A stretch of DNA of 55,892 bases from an uncultured Acidobacteriia bacterium (GCA_903828455.1 CAIKMJ010000016.1:1-55892); one strand, 5' to 3'; positions 8,191-17,666 are shown, numbered from the stretch's first letter. The notes: generated by a model not told the origin, from the letters alone. Program-made: numbers and translations.

Positions 8191-9719
8191 CGCTCCCCGC
8201 GTTCCGCAACGAGGGTTACCTCGATTTTGCGACGCCGGCGAACCAGGCAGGGATGCTTTCGGCGCTCGCTTCGGCGCGGATGCAACTGGGGCGGCATTAC
8301 GGGGAGAGGTCCGGGGAGCGCCTCGTTTCCACAAATCCGGCACGTCCCGATGAGATTGTGGGCACGCACGCCGCGGCCACGCGTCAGGAGGCCTGCGAGG
8401 CCGTGGATGCGGCCTACGCGGCGTTCGCGGCGTACTCGCGGACACCGGCCGGTGAGCGCGTCGAGGCGCTCATCAGGGCTGCTGAGCTGCTCCGCGCGCG
8501 ACGACTCACGTTCAACGCATGGCTGACGTTTGAGGCCGGCAAGACGTGGGCCGAAGCCGATGCCGAAACCTGCGAGGCCATCGACTTCTGCGAATACTAT
8601 GCCCGCGAGATGGCGCGATTCATGTCGCCGCCGCCGCTGGTTCAGCTGCAAGGGGAGCGAGGTGAAGCGCGCTACATTGCGCTTGGAGTGGGCGTGATCA
8701 TTCCGCCGTGGAACTTTCCGCTGGCTATTCTGGCCGGCATGACGGTTGCGGCGCTGGTGGCGGGCAATACGGTGGTAATCAAGCCGTCCAGTGAGACGCC
8801 GACCATCGCAGCGCTGTTCGTTGAGTTGCTGCTCGAAGCGGGATTTCCGGAGGAGGCGATTCGACTTCTCCCGGGGCCGGGCTCCGTTATTGGCGACGTT
8901 CTGGTGTCGCACCCGCTTACGCGGTTTGTTTCGTTCACGGGCTCGCGGGATGTGGGGCTTCGCATCAATGAACTGGCGGCGACGCGGCAACCGGGCCAGC
9001 GGTGGATTAAGCGCGTGGTGGCGGAGATGGGCGGCAAGGACGCCATCGTTATCGACTCCGAGTGCGATCTGACGGCTGCCGTTGAAGGCGTTGCGGCGTC
9101 GGCATTTGGGTATTCGGGTCAAAAATGTTCAGCGTGTTCGCGAGCGATCGTTCACAGGGATGTTTATCCGGCTTTTCTCGAAGCGCTTCGCGCCCGGGTG
9201 GAACGGATTCCGGTGGGAGATCCCGCCGATTTCGGCAACTACATGGGGCCGGTCATCAGTGCGGGCGCCAAACGGGGCATTCTGGAGTACATTGAAATCG
9301 GCAAACGGGAGGGCATCCTGATTTCCGGGGGCAGCGGCGTGAGCACGCCCGGGCACTACGTTGCTCCGACCGTGTTCGCGAATGTGCCGGCGGGCGCCCG
9401 TATTTTTCAGGAAGAGATCTTCGGGCCCGTTCTGGCTGTGACGAGGGCCGAGAACTTCGAACAGGCACTGGCAATGGCGAACGATTCGCCGTACGGCCTC
9501 ACGGGCGCGGTTTATTCGAATAACGGAGATCATCTGGAGCTTGCGCGCCGTGAGTTTTTTGTGGGCAACCTCTACCTCAATCGCAAGTGCACCGGAGCAA
9601 TGGTTGGCGCGCATCCATTTGGGGGATTCAACATGTCCGGCACGGACTCCAAGGCTGGCGGTCCCGACTATTTGCTTTTGTTTCTGCAGGCCAAATCGAT
9701 TGCGGAAAAGCTCGCGTGA
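8163..9719 (+). CDS. pruA: L-glutamate gamma-semialdehyde (P5C) dehydrogenase
   Basis: This NAD-dependent aldehyde dehydrogenase oxidises glutamate semialdehyde to glutamate in proline and arginine catabolism. It is the stand-alone (RocA-type) form of 518 residues. The nucleotide-binding PPWNFPLAI is at 181-189, the general base is E288 in AEMGGKDAI, and the catalytic Cys is C322 in the QKCSACSR motif, which is characteristic of P5C dehydrogenases rather than other ALDHs. The C-terminal GAHPFGGFNMSGTDSKAGG loop also fits. No proline dehydrogenase gene lies nearby. It overlaps the preceding MBL-fold gene and ends before a strong terminator. Confidence 0.9.
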   Translation: MADNGDKGVTLPAFRNEGYLDFATPANQAGMLSALASARMQLGRHYGERSGERLVSTNPARPDEIVGTHAAATRQEACEAVDAAYAAFAAYSRTPAGERVEALIRAAELLRARRLTFNAWLTFEAGKTWAEADAETCEAIDFCEYYAREMARFMSPPPLVQLQGERGEARYIALGVGVIIPPWNFPLAILAGMTVAALVAGNTVVIKPSSETPTIAALFVELLLEAGFPEEAIRLLPGPGSVIGDVLVSHPLTRFVSFTGSRDVGLRINELAATRQPGQRWIKRVVAEMGGKDAIVIDSECDLTAAVEGVAASAFGYSGQKCSACSRAIVHRDVYPAFLEALRARVERIPVGDPADFGNYMGPVISAGAKRGILEYIEIGKREGILISGGSGVSTPGHYVAPTVFANVPAGARIFQEEIFGPVLAVTRAENFEQALAMANDSPYGLTGAVYSNNGDHLELARREFFVGNLYLNRKCTGAMVGAHPFGGFNMSGTDSKAGGPDYLLLFLQAKSIAEKLA

Positions 9720-9821
9720 TAGGATCGAAATACCCCGTTACGAAGGGGACAAAGAAGTACCAATTACAGGGTCGAACCTGATCGACACGGCGCGGATCAA
9801 ATGCATCCGCTCCAAAAAACG

Positions 9822-9860
9822 CCGGGACTGATTCATTCGGATCAAGTCCCGGTTTTTCTT
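9822..9860 (+). terminator. Intrinsic terminator after pruA
   Basis: CCGGGACT (9822-9829) pairs with AGTCCCGG (9845-9852), followed by TTTTTCTTT. It ends the MBL-fold/pruA transcript. Confidence 0.85.
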
Positions 9861-10615
9861 TCACACAACTTTCACAATCGAGTCACTTCGCGTTTACCCT
9901 GCCTCGCTAATCTGGCTGTGCGGGGCGAAAGCTGAATTGCCACATAAGCTTTCACTCTGAGCTGCATCGAGGATTTTGATTGGATTTCGACACCCTGGCG
10001 TGAATATCATAAATTCAGAGCCGTAATTGAGCGGCGTCTGCGGCGTAGTCAGCCGAATTTCCGCAGGGACCACGAACGTACCCAGACATTGATTCAGCAC
10101 ACGAAAGGAGAACGCCCGAAGTGTATCCGTTGCCTGGATTCGCGGCGGGCGAACAAAAGATATGCGACATCAAAGCAGGACGCACGTTCCAGTGACAACA
10201 ATTGCGCACTCCGCGGCAGCAGGTCCACAACAGGCTGAGCTGAGCTCGATCACTCGGCCCGAAGGCCTCGCGCCCGAAATCAGGAGGCCACGCAAGGTTA
10301 ACACCGCGTGGATGGCCGGATTTAAACTCAAAGGCGGTCCGCCGCTGGGACAGATTCTGTCCCGTGAGTACCATCAGCCGGCGCGACAGTCCTACCGATA
10401 AACCAACAGCCGAGCGGGCCGGCGCGCAGAGGCAGATTCGTGAAGATTACGGGAACTTCACTTTTCAGCCCGCGCGCGTGCCGCGGCGGCTTCCACCATT
10501 TCGTGCTTTCGAATTCCTGAAAACTCCCTGTTGAGGCTTTGAGCCCGTGCCCAAAAATCGCTGCCGGCGATGTATCCGGGGGCATTCGCGGGCCATCCGG
10601 ACGCGGGAGGTTTGC
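9861..10615. other. Gap without a recognised gene
   Basis: About 750 bases lie between the pruA terminator and the secreted HExxH protein. Only short overlapping open frames are present on both strands, none with a convincing ribosome binding site or family resemblance. A minus-strand frame at about 9894-10100 has protein-like composition and could be a gene remnant, but I cannot identify it. A GGGAGG site (10605-10610) for the next gene ends the gap. Confidence 0.5.
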
Positions 10616-11251
10616 GTGAGACGCAACATTTATTTACTTTCGTATTTATTGGTGCTCACAACATTGGCAGCGGTTCCCGCCTTTGCGGCGAGCCTCAACT
10701 TGACATCGCCTAAATCAGGCGACGGCACAACTGCCGGTTTGTCGGAAGCGGGCGACGCATCCACAATCCAGGTTTGTCTTGACCTGCAGGCCTCTGTGGA
10801 CCATCAGATTCTGATGGGTGCCCGGTTCACGGCGGTGCAGCTTTTCGCCGGGATCGGCGTGAAGTTGCAATGGATATGCGACCGATCGCGGGGCACGGTC
10901 AATCGCGGGATTGAACTTCGGCTTTCCGACCATACGGATCCGGCCTTTCTGAAGAGCGCCCTCGGATACGCCCAGCCATGGACGGATACCGGGATACGTG
11001 CGACCGTGTTTTACGACCGCGTGGACGAATTGCAGCGGGGGCGTGACCCGGTGGGCGTGATTCTGGGCTATGCGATTGCCCACGAACTGACACATGTCCT
11101 TCAACGCGAGGACGCCCACGCAGCACAAGGAATCATGCGGTCATCGTGGAATGAGCAGGACTTTCAGCTGATGCGACTGGGAACTTTGTACTTCACCGGC
11201 GCGGATGTTCGGGCGATTCACCGCGGTCTCGTTGCCTACGCACAGAAATAA
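10616..11251 (+). CDS. Secreted HExxH metalloprotease-like protein
   Basis: This 211-residue protein starts at GTG 10616 behind GGGAGG. That start gives a clean signal peptide (RR, then hydrophobic 6-25, ending AFAAS). A zinc motif HELTH lies at 156-160. A further His at 168 and a GIM turn at 172-174 resemble the third ligand and Met-turn of metzincin-like peptidases, although the spacing (His 12 residues after the first His) is not the classical HExxHxxGxxH. Small secreted proteins of this kind are frequent in acidobacteria. The substrate is unknown; it may be a peptidase or only a fold relative. Confidence 0.65.
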   Translation: MRRNIYLLSYLLVLTTLAAVPAFAASLNLTSPKSGDGTTAGLSEAGDASTIQVCLDLQASVDHQILMGARFTAVQLFAGIGVKLQWICDRSRGTVNRGIELRLSDHTDPAFLKSALGYAQPWTDTGIRATVFYDRVDELQRGRDPVGVILGYAIAHELTHVLQREDAHAAQGIMRSSWNEQDFQLMRLGTLYFTGADVRAIHRGLVAYAQK

Positions 11252-11784
11252 CATGCCAGATCAGCTACTGGAGATCGTTCCTGGAAATTGTTACTCCTGC
11301 GACCGTCGCTCCGCAGATGTGGCATCGGCGGCACACCAGAAGATCGTTCATAACGGTGGGACTGGTTAGAGCGGGTGCTTCACATAGGTGAAGGGTCGAG
11401 GTGCGTCTTGCGGCGCTTACGACGCTGGTCACGGAGAGGATCCAGTAGTAAGCGCGACTTACCGAGGCCGAGCGGCGCCGGAGCCAGCTGACACTCCTGC
11501 GAATTCCGCGAGTGCTGACTGTCCAATCGGTCACTAACCCGTATCTGCCTGTGCTGACGTAGTCTCCTGCGGCTACTTACCGTCACAGATCGTGAACGAT
11601 TGCCGGGGCCCGCGCGGTTTCATCATCCTTACCAGCTTTTCTTTACGTTGAACACAACGCCGGAACTCCTCCGGGGGAATCACACAACTTCGAGAAATCT
11701 TTTTCCAATGTCTTCAAGCACGTAGCTGGACGAAGCGGCACGAGCTACCACCGACGCGTGTATGTTCTTAGCGGGGAGAACAAC
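11252..11784. other. Gap without a recognised gene
   Basis: About 530 bases lie upstream of the glycosyltransferase. Only short frames are present (for example a 38-codon frame at 11253-11369), none convincing. Base composition is more even than in the flanks. The region may hold the promoter for the glycosyltransferase and phage block or decayed sequence at its left edge; no att-like repeat was spotted. Confidence 0.45.
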
Positions 11785-12789
11785 GTGCCCGTCGTACTTG
11801 CTTACAAGAATTTTGCCGCGAATCGGAATATTAGTCATATCGGCCTCGGAGTAACCGCGCTCAATACAGCCAAATCTCTGCGAAACGTTGGCTACGTAAC
11901 CGACGTTCGCGCAGTCACCGGGCCGGCCGAACTACGCGCCGGCCTTGAAATGGCTCCGGCATCGCACGTGGTGGTATCGGCGCCATGGATCGCAACCGGC
12001 GAACTGGCGCGGTTATGCGCCGAGTTCCCGGAGACACAGTTCGCGGTGGTGTGCCATTCCAATCTTGGATTCCTGCAGGCGGACCCCAACGCGATGAGAC
12101 TGCTGCGGGAAGGACTGGAACTACGCAGGACAACGTGGAATTTTCAGATGGCGGCGAATTGTGAGCGGCTGTCGCGGTGGGTTGAAAACGCGTACGGGGT
12201 GCCCTGCCCGGAACTGCCGAATCTCTATCATCTGGATGGCCGGGCACCGCAACGCAACTACTATTCCGGGGGCACGCTTCGGATCGGAGCATTCGGTGCG
12301 ACACGCCCGCTGAAGAATCTCATGACCGCAGCGGGAGCAGCGCTGCAGATCGCAAACGAGATACGCGCAGATCTGGAATTCTGGATTTCGGCGGGACGCA
12401 ATGAAGGTGGCGGAGTCACGTTGGAAGCAGTCCGCCAGATGTTCAGCGGACTGCCGCACGCGCGTCTGGTAGAAAACGCATGGCAGACATGGCCGCAGTT
12501 CCGGCAGACCGTTCGACACATGCACCTTCTGCTGCAGCCGAGCTACACAGAGAGCTTTAACGTGGTTACCGCGGATGGGGTAGCAGAGGGCGTACCGAGC
12601 GTGGTTTCAGACGCAGTTGCGTGGGCACCGGCCGCGTGGAAGGCATCGGTAGACGACGCGGACGACATTGCAAGAACCGGCCGGAGGCTGTTGAAAAGTC
12701 GGTGGGCACCGAGGGCCGGGATGTCCGCACTTGAAGCACACAACCGGCGGGGATTGACGTTATGGCACCGCTTCCTTGGTCAGCAGTAA
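11785..12789 (+). CDS. Glycosyltransferase, GT4/GT-B-like
   Basis: This protein of about 334 residues has a GT-B-like layout. An N-terminal Rossmann-type half runs from VVLAYKNFAANRNISHIGLG to HVVVSAPWI. A C-terminal half follows with IGAFGATRPLKN and LQPSYTESFNVVTADGVAEGVPSVVSD, which matches the nucleotide-sugar-binding E-x7-E region of GT4 enzymes (ES-FNVVTADG-AEG). I prefer GTG 11785 because GGGGAG lies upstream; GTG 11758 is an in-frame alternative. It lies directly upstream of the phage block on the same strand, so it could modify phage or surface glycans. The donor and acceptor are unknown. Confidence 0.68.
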   Translation: MPVVLAYKNFAANRNISHIGLGVTALNTAKSLRNVGYVTDVRAVTGPAELRAGLEMAPASHVVVSAPWIATGELARLCAEFPETQFAVVCHSNLGFLQADPNAMRLLREGLELRRTTWNFQMAANCERLSRWVENAYGVPCPELPNLYHLDGRAPQRNYYSGGTLRIGAFGATRPLKNLMTAAGAALQIANEIRADLEFWISAGRNEGGGVTLEAVRQMFSGLPHARLVENAWQTWPQFRQTVRHMHLLLQPSYTESFNVVTADGVAEGVPSVVSDAVAWAPAAWKASVDDADDIARTGRRLLKSRWAPRAGMSALEAHNRRGLTLWHRFLGQQ

Positions 12790-12871
12790 CTCGGTCACAC
12801 GCTGAAGCAGAGTTTTTTCTGCGTGAAATCAGACACTTAGCGGCTAAGCCGAATATTCATGGCCGGAACAC

Positions 12872-13180
12872 ATGGTAGTAGTTGAAGCGGGACAGATGTG
12901 CGCAGCCGAATTATCCGGTGCGCAGGAAAGGGATCAAGACTTTCTTATGTACCAAGCCGTAGACCGGGATCAGGATGACAAGACACCCGAAGACAAGATC
13001 GTGGAAACGATCGACGCGGCGCTGCTGAAAGCAGGTGAGGCGATCAGCGCCGAAGGAATGAAGATCGCCGACCTCGTGAAGTTATTGCAACTCCGGAAAG
13101 AACTAGCGAAGAGCGGACCGAAACTTGTCGGCATTCGATGGGTCGGGGAATGCAACGATCATACGCCGATAAACGAGTAG
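12872..13180 (+). CDS. Small phage protein, candidate terminase small subunit
   Basis: This is a protein of up to 102 residues, largely helical and charged. A central amphipathic segment (KIVETIDAALLKAGEAISAEGMKIADLVKLLQLRKELAKS) resembles the helical region of phage proteins just upstream of TerL. No helix-turn-helix is obvious. The start is uncertain: ATG 12872, 12896 and 12947 are in frame, and the last has an AGGAAAGGGA stretch about 14 bases upstream. It overlaps the TerL reading frame by about 40 bases. The call as small terminase rests on position only. Confidence 0.4.
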   Translation: MVVVEAGQMCAAELSGAQERDQDFLMYQAVDRDQDDKTPEDKIVETIDAALLKAGEAISAEGMKIADLVKLLQLRKELAKSGPKLVGIRWVGECNDHTPINE

Positions 13181-14445
13181 TTAATTACAGACCGCTGAAG
13201 AGCCAGCAAGCGTTTCATGATTCCGTAGCGACGTTCAAGGGCTTTTCGGGACCTATTGGATCCGGCAAGAGCGCGGCGCTCTGCTATGAAGCTATTCGCA
13301 TGGCGTACGACAATCCGGGCACGGTGGGCCTGGTCGGGGCTCCGACGTATCCGATGCTGCGAGATGCGACGCTTACGGCGCTGATCGAAGCGCTGGAGAC
13401 GAATGAGATTCCGTACCAGCATTTGAAAGCAGAAAACACGCTGAAGCTCACCGAGCCGGGATCTGTAATTCTGCTGCGGTCCATGGAGGAGTACGAGAGG
13501 TTACGCGGGACGAATCTGGCGTGGTTCGGAGTCGATGAGCTGACTTACACGAAGGAAGAAGCGTGGCGGCGGCTGGAAGGCAGGCTTCGAGACCCGAAGG
13601 CAATCCGGCACGGCGGATTCGGCGTGTGGACGCCAAAAGGGTTCGACTGGGTGCACCGGCGGTTCGTGGCCGATCCGGTGCCGGGACACGAAGTGATCCA
13701 CGCGACGCCGTTTGAGAATCGGCATTTGCTGGCATGCCAGCCGGACTTTTACGAAAGGCTGCAGGGCAGTTACGACCAGCGGTTCTATGAGCAGGAAGTG
13801 CTTGGCAAGTACGTCAACGCCAAGGGGGGGCTGGTCTACTACGCGTTCGAGCGAGAGCGGAATGTGGTGCGGCAGGAGATGTCGCCGTACCAACCGCTGC
13901 ACTGGGCGCTCGATTTCAACGTGGATCCGATGAGCTCGGTGGTGGCGCAAAGAACAGGCGACGGTGTGGTTCGGGTGCTGGACGAGATTGTACTGAGAAG
14001 GGCGACGACGGAAGAGGCATGCGAGGAATTCGAGAAGCGATTCGGGAAGCCGCAGGGCGGAGTGGTGATCTATGGAGACGCGTCGGGAGAATCGAAGAAG
14101 ACGGCGGGAGCTTCGGACTACGACATTGTCCGGGCCTTCTTCCGATCCAGAGGCATTCGAGCCACCTACCGCGTGCCAAAGAGCAACCCGCTGGTGAAGC
14201 GACGGGTTGCCCAGGTGAATGGCCGGTTGCGGAATGCAGCTGGCGAGGTGATGTTGCTGGTGGACCCACGGTGTCGTGAGTTAATCGCGGACTTCGAGCA
14301 GGTGGCATACCTCGAAGACTCACTCGAAATCGACAAGAAACGGGACCGAAGGCGCACGCATACATCCGATGCGCTCGGCTACATGATCTATCAGGAGAGC
14401 GACGAGATTCCAAAGATAGGCGAACGCGGACAGCGGTTGCTATAG
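13138..14445 (+). CDS. Phage terminase large subunit
   Basis: TerL is the packaging ATPase/nuclease that cuts concatemers and pumps DNA into proheads through the portal. The ATPase domain has Walker A GPIGSGKS (38-45) and Walker B WFGVDE (D133, E134). The RNase H-like nuclease domain supplies acidic residues D259 (ALDFNVDP), D314 (IYGDASG) and D411 (HTSDALGYM), so the two-metal site looks complete. At 435 residues the length is normal. The start is unsure: ATG 13138 or ATG 13150, both inside the preceding gene. Confidence 0.88.
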   Translation: MGRGMQRSYADKRVVNYRPLKSQQAFHDSVATFKGFSGPIGSGKSAALCYEAIRMAYDNPGTVGLVGAPTYPMLRDATLTALIEALETNEIPYQHLKAENTLKLTEPGSVILLRSMEEYERLRGTNLAWFGVDELTYTKEEAWRRLEGRLRDPKAIRHGGFGVWTPKGFDWVHRRFVADPVPGHEVIHATPFENRHLLACQPDFYERLQGSYDQRFYEQEVLGKYVNAKGGLVYYAFERERNVVRQEMSPYQPLHWALDFNVDPMSSVVAQRTGDGVVRVLDEIVLRRATTEEACEEFEKRFGKPQGGVVIYGDASGESKKTAGASDYDIVRAFFRSRGIRATYRVPKSNPLVKRRVAQVNGRLRNAAGEVMLLVDPRCRELIADFEQVAYLEDSLEIDKKRDRRRTHTSDALGYMIYQESDEIPKIGERGQRLL

Positions 14446-14456
14446 GAGATGAACCG

Positions 14457-15842
14457 ATGGCAGGTCACCACATTGAACAGGAACATCCCGAATACAGTGC
14501 GAAGGCACGAATGTGGCGCCGCTACCGCCACCTGTATGCGGGCGGAGAGACATTTCGGGAGCATGCATCCGAATATCTGGTCCGGAGACAACGGGAAGGT
14601 CTGGAGGTCTACCAGGAGCGGCTCAACCGGGTTTTCTACGAGAACTATCTGGGCTCTATTATCGACTGGTACACAGCTACGCTGCTGCGCCGTGAGCCGG
14701 TAATCGAAATTGCCGGCAACAATCGACCGGGAAAAGACTTCTTTGCCGCGTTTACGGATGACTGCGATTTGCGCGGCACGACGCTCTCGCAGTTTTTCAG
14801 GCAGCAGATGACAGAGACACTGGTGTGCGGGAAGTCTTACATCGCGGTGGATTTCCCGCGGGCTGGAGACGACGCGCGGACGAGGGCCGAGGAAGACGCC
14901 ACGGGGCGCAGCCGGGCATATCTGGTCGGTTACAACGCGGAAGAGCTGATTAACTGGAGCCATAACGCGCAGGGAGAACTGGACTGGGTGGTGCTTCGGA
15001 CATCCTGGCTGAAGCAGGACAGCGTAAAGACGCTGGGCTGGAAGAAGGAAACGCGCTGGATCTATTACGACCGCGAGAAGTTCGAGATCTATGAGAAGCA
15101 GCAGGCAAAGACGCCCGAAGACAGCGTCATCGTGCTCATAGACGAGGGCAGACACGGGTTTGCAGCAATAAACAAAGTTCCCGTGTTTGAGTTGCGAGTC
15201 AGCGACGGACTCTGGCTGACCAATAAAATCGCACTGTTGCAGCTGGAGCATTTTAATAAGTCAAACGCTCTGGGCTGGGCGCTGACGATGGGTCTGTTCG
15301 CGATGCCGGTTGTGTATTCAGACCGCGAGTGGAACCAGATTACGGGCGAAAGCTACTACATTCAGCTTGGCCCTGAAGATAAGTTCGGGTGGACCGAACC
15401 TTCCGGACATGTGTTTCAGATCGCAGCCGACAATCTTACGCGATTGAAGGACGAGATCTACCGGGTTTCGTACCTTCTGCAGCAGGCTCAGGATGGAGCG
15501 CCAACGCCGAGGTCGGCCGAAAGCCGGCAATGGGACTTCAGTGTTACGCAGGAAATCCTGCGGGCGTACGGAGATACTGTCAAGAATTCACTGAGTACGC
15601 TGCTGGGAGCGATTGCGGAGGCCCGGCAGGACGGTTTGACGGTTCATGTCACGGGCCTCGACGAATTCGACATCACGAATTTTGCGAGCGAGGCGGCGGA
15701 CGCAAAAGCGCTTTTGAATTTGCAGATTCCTTCCGCGACCCTGACGAAGCAAATTCAGACACGTGTGGCGCTGAAGTACCTGAGCGACGCCCGACAGGAA
15801 GTAAAGAACCAGATTCGGGATGAAATCAACGCCACGACTTAG
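14457..15842 (+). CDS. Phage portal protein
   Basis: This 461-residue protein follows TerL by 11 bases behind an AGGAG site. It has the features of DUF4055/SPP1-like portals: an N-terminal helical region (YLVRRQREGLEVYQERLNRVFYENYLGSIIDWYTATLLRREP), a conserved central wing with GKSYIAVDFPRA and YNAEELINW, and a helical C-terminal crown (SESRQWDF-like SAESRQWDF, QEILRAYGDTVKNSLSTLL). It would form the dodecameric DNA gateway at one capsid vertex. Position between TerL and scaffold supports the call. Confidence 0.8.
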   Translation: MAGHHIEQEHPEYSAKARMWRRYRHLYAGGETFREHASEYLVRRQREGLEVYQERLNRVFYENYLGSIIDWYTATLLRREPVIEIAGNNRPGKDFFAAFTDDCDLRGTTLSQFFRQQMTETLVCGKSYIAVDFPRAGDDARTRAEEDATGRSRAYLVGYNAEELINWSHNAQGELDWVVLRTSWLKQDSVKTLGWKKETRWIYYDREKFEIYEKQQAKTPEDSVIVLIDEGRHGFAAINKVPVFELRVSDGLWLTNKIALLQLEHFNKSNALGWALTMGLFAMPVVYSDREWNQITGESYYIQLGPEDKFGWTEPSGHVFQIAADNLTRLKDEIYRVSYLLQQAQDGAPTPRSAESRQWDFSVTQEILRAYGDTVKNSLSTLLGAIAEARQDGLTVHVTGLDEFDITNFASEAADAKALLNLQIPSATLTKQIQTRVALKYLSDARQEVKNQIRDEINATT

Positions 15843-15938
15843 GCACCGCATCCCGTACGGCCGCCGCCGGGAGATCCCGGGGACCGCCGCGAGTGGGGAG
15901 CAACGAATGATTCAGCAATCCGAGGGGCAGACGAGGTT

Positions 15939-16496
15939 ATGAGCGAGTCAATCAATATACAGGCAGTCATTCGCCAGGCACTGGATGAATTTATTCAGCA
16001 AGACACGGCGCGGCGGGAACCGGCGCAGCAGACGGAACTGCTGGAGGAAAGGCGGCGCAGGGAGTCGCTGGAACGCCGAGTCAATGAACTGGTGGAAGAG
16101 AACAGGCGGGCCAGACTGGCGGCCGACGAAGCGGAGCGGGCAAACGGGATCCGCACCGAGCTGCAGAAGCTCGGTGTGGCGAAGGTTGAGCTCGCGTACC
16201 GCGCAGTGCAGAGCGGGGTCGTGAGGTCCGAAGATGGCCGTCTGGTTGCGCGCGGCGAAAACGGCGAGCAACCGGTGGCCGAATATCTGGCGGGTTTTGT
16301 TCAGGAGAACCCAGAGTTTTTGCCGGCACGGATACCCGGAGGAACAGGGATGACGGGTGCGCAGAAGGCGTCGCCCGCGGTGCGGGGGGGCCCGGTGGAC
16401 CTCGACCTGATCAGTCCCACAATGAGCAAGGAAGAACGGGACCGAGTACGGCAGGAGATTTTGCGGGTAGCATCGCAAACGCTGCGGGGGGCGTAA
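15939..16496 (+). CDS. Phage scaffold-like protein
   Basis: This 185-residue, Glu/Arg-rich protein has a predicted coiled coil at about residues 20-70 (ELLEERRRRESLERRVNELVEENRRARLAADEAERA). It is followed by a domain with VAEYLAGFVQENPEFLPAR, a pattern common in phage scaffolding proteins, and a short helical C-terminus (SKEERDRVRQEILRVASQTLRG). Scaffolds direct capsid shell assembly and then exit. It lies between portal and major capsid. No protease motif is seen, and no separate head protease gene is present in the cluster. Start ATG 15939 has GAGG just upstream. Confidence 0.65.
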   Translation: MSESINIQAVIRQALDEFIQQDTARREPAQQTELLEERRRRESLERRVNELVEENRRARLAADEAERANGIRTELQKLGVAKVELAYRAVQSGVVRSEDGRLVARGENGEQPVAEYLAGFVQENPEFLPARIPGGTGMTGAQKASPAVRGGPVDLDLISPTMSKEERDRVRQEILRVASQTLRGA

Positions 16497-16581
16497 CCCC
16501 GCGTCAGCATACCGCCGGTAAATCGCGGAATGTTCAGAGCAGCATTTTCGCGACGGCGGAGAAGTAAGCGCCACAAAAGCG

Positions 16582-16629
16582 ACGGGGACCATGCCCACAA
16601 TCCCGCAGGGATCGGGCAAGGGTCCCCGT
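16582..16629 (+). promoter_or_regulatory. Long hairpin before the capsid gene
   Basis: A nested inverted repeat: the outer 9-bp stem ACGGGGACC (16582-16590) pairs with GGTCCCCGT (16621-16629), with inner TGCCC/GGGCA and ATCCC/GGGAT arms. It ends about 20 bases before the AAGGAG site of the capsid gene. No U tract follows, so an mRNA-stabilising or processing role is more likely than termination. Confidence 0.6.
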
Positions 16630-16660
16630 TGGCATTTTGCGGCACAAATTAAGGAGAACG

Positions 16661-17572
16661 ATGCCAGCAATTACGTCAGCAAACGTAGCAAATGCGATCG
16701 TCAAACTGGTGGCGGCCGATGCGTTGCCCGCCCTGGTGGGGAACCTCGTGATGGGGAACCTGGTCAATCGCGATTATGAACCGACATTGGCGCAGGCGGG
16801 CGATACGGTGAACGTGCCGATCGCGCCGCAGCTTGTGGCCAACAATATCGCCGAGGGCGGCACGGTCCAGCCGCAGAATCCCGCGCTGGGGAATGCGCAG
16901 ATCGTGCTGAACACGCACGTGGAAGCAACATTCCAGATTCCGGACGTGACGAAAGTGCTCGCGGTGCCGGACCTTCTGCATGTATACATGCAGCCGGCGG
17001 TGGTGGCACTCGCGGAGAAGATCGAAAGCGATCTGCTCAATCTGTACGCGGGCTTTTCAGCGAACACGCCGCTGGGCACGGCGGGTACGCCGGTGACGGA
17101 GGCTGTGATCGATCAGGCGGAAACCACGCTTTTCGAGGCCAAAGTTCCGGTGAGCGAACCGAAGTATCTGGTGGTGGATCCGAATACCTATTCGGCAATG
17201 CGCCAGATTCCCCGGTTCAGCGAATTCCAGAGTGCGGGCGAGGCAGGCCTTCGCGCGCTGGTGGACGGCTCGTTCGGCAAGATCAAAGACTTCTTTGTCT
17301 TCCGTTCGCAGTTTGTTCCGATGACGGGCAGTGCGCCGGTCAACGCGCATAACCTGGCATTCTCGAGGAATGCGATCGGACTTGTGGTGCGCCGACTGCC
17401 GCAACCGCTCCCGGGGACGGGCGCGATCGCCGAATATGCCGAACTGGGTAACTTCGGGATGCGGGTGACGATGAGTTACCAGCCGAACACGCTTTCGCAG
17501 CAGTTCACCGTCGATATGCTGTACGGCTGCGCAATTCTGCGGAACAACTTCGCGGTGCAGATCAACAGCTAA
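16661..17572 (+). CDS. Major capsid protein (P22 coat/Gp5-like)
   Basis: This protein of about 303 residues starts at ATG 16661, which has AAGGAG five bases upstream. It begins PAITSANVANAIVKLVAADALPALVGNLVMGNLVNRDYEP and continues with GDTVNVPIAP and VEATFQIPDVTKVL, the pattern of HK97-fold coat proteins of the P22/Gp5 group. Later features include PKYLVVDPNTYSAMRQIPRFSEF and the basic GLVVRRLPQPLPGTGAIAEYAE. No N-terminal delta domain is evident, consistent with a separate scaffold. Hairpins on both sides probably tune expression of this abundant protein. Confidence 0.85.
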   Translation: MPAITSANVANAIVKLVAADALPALVGNLVMGNLVNRDYEPTLAQAGDTVNVPIAPQLVANNIAEGGTVQPQNPALGNAQIVLNTHVEATFQIPDVTKVLAVPDLLHVYMQPAVVALAEKIESDLLNLYAGFSANTPLGTAGTPVTEAVIDQAETTLFEAKVPVSEPKYLVVDPNTYSAMRQIPRFSEFQSAGEAGLRALVDGSFGKIKDFFVFRSQFVPMTGSAPVNAHNLAFSRNAIGLVVRRLPQPLPGTGAIAEYAELGNFGMRVTMSYQPNTLSQQFTVDMLYGCAILRNNFAVQINS

Positions 17573-17590
17573 GCGGGCAGCGCGAGCAGG

Positions 17591-17625
17591 AAAACGGGCG
17601 ATGTGTTTTTCGCGTCGCCCGTTTT
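17591..17625 (+). terminator. Hairpin after the capsid gene
   Basis: An 11-bp perfect inverted repeat AAAACGGGCGA (17591-17601) with TCGCCCGTTTT (17615-17625). The A-rich/T-rich ends make it look like a bidirectional intrinsic terminator, which would reduce read-through from capsid into tail genes. Confidence 0.6.
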
Positions 17626-17666
17626 GAACGGTGTCGCCGGGCGAATGGCCAGGCGACGACCTATTT

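Noticed and set aside
9894-10100. Minus-strand open frame with protein-like composition
   Set aside because: Too short, no ribosome binding site and no recognisable family; at best a remnant.
11253-11369. Small 38-codon open frame after the HExxH gene
   Set aside because: No ribosome binding site and no family resemblance.
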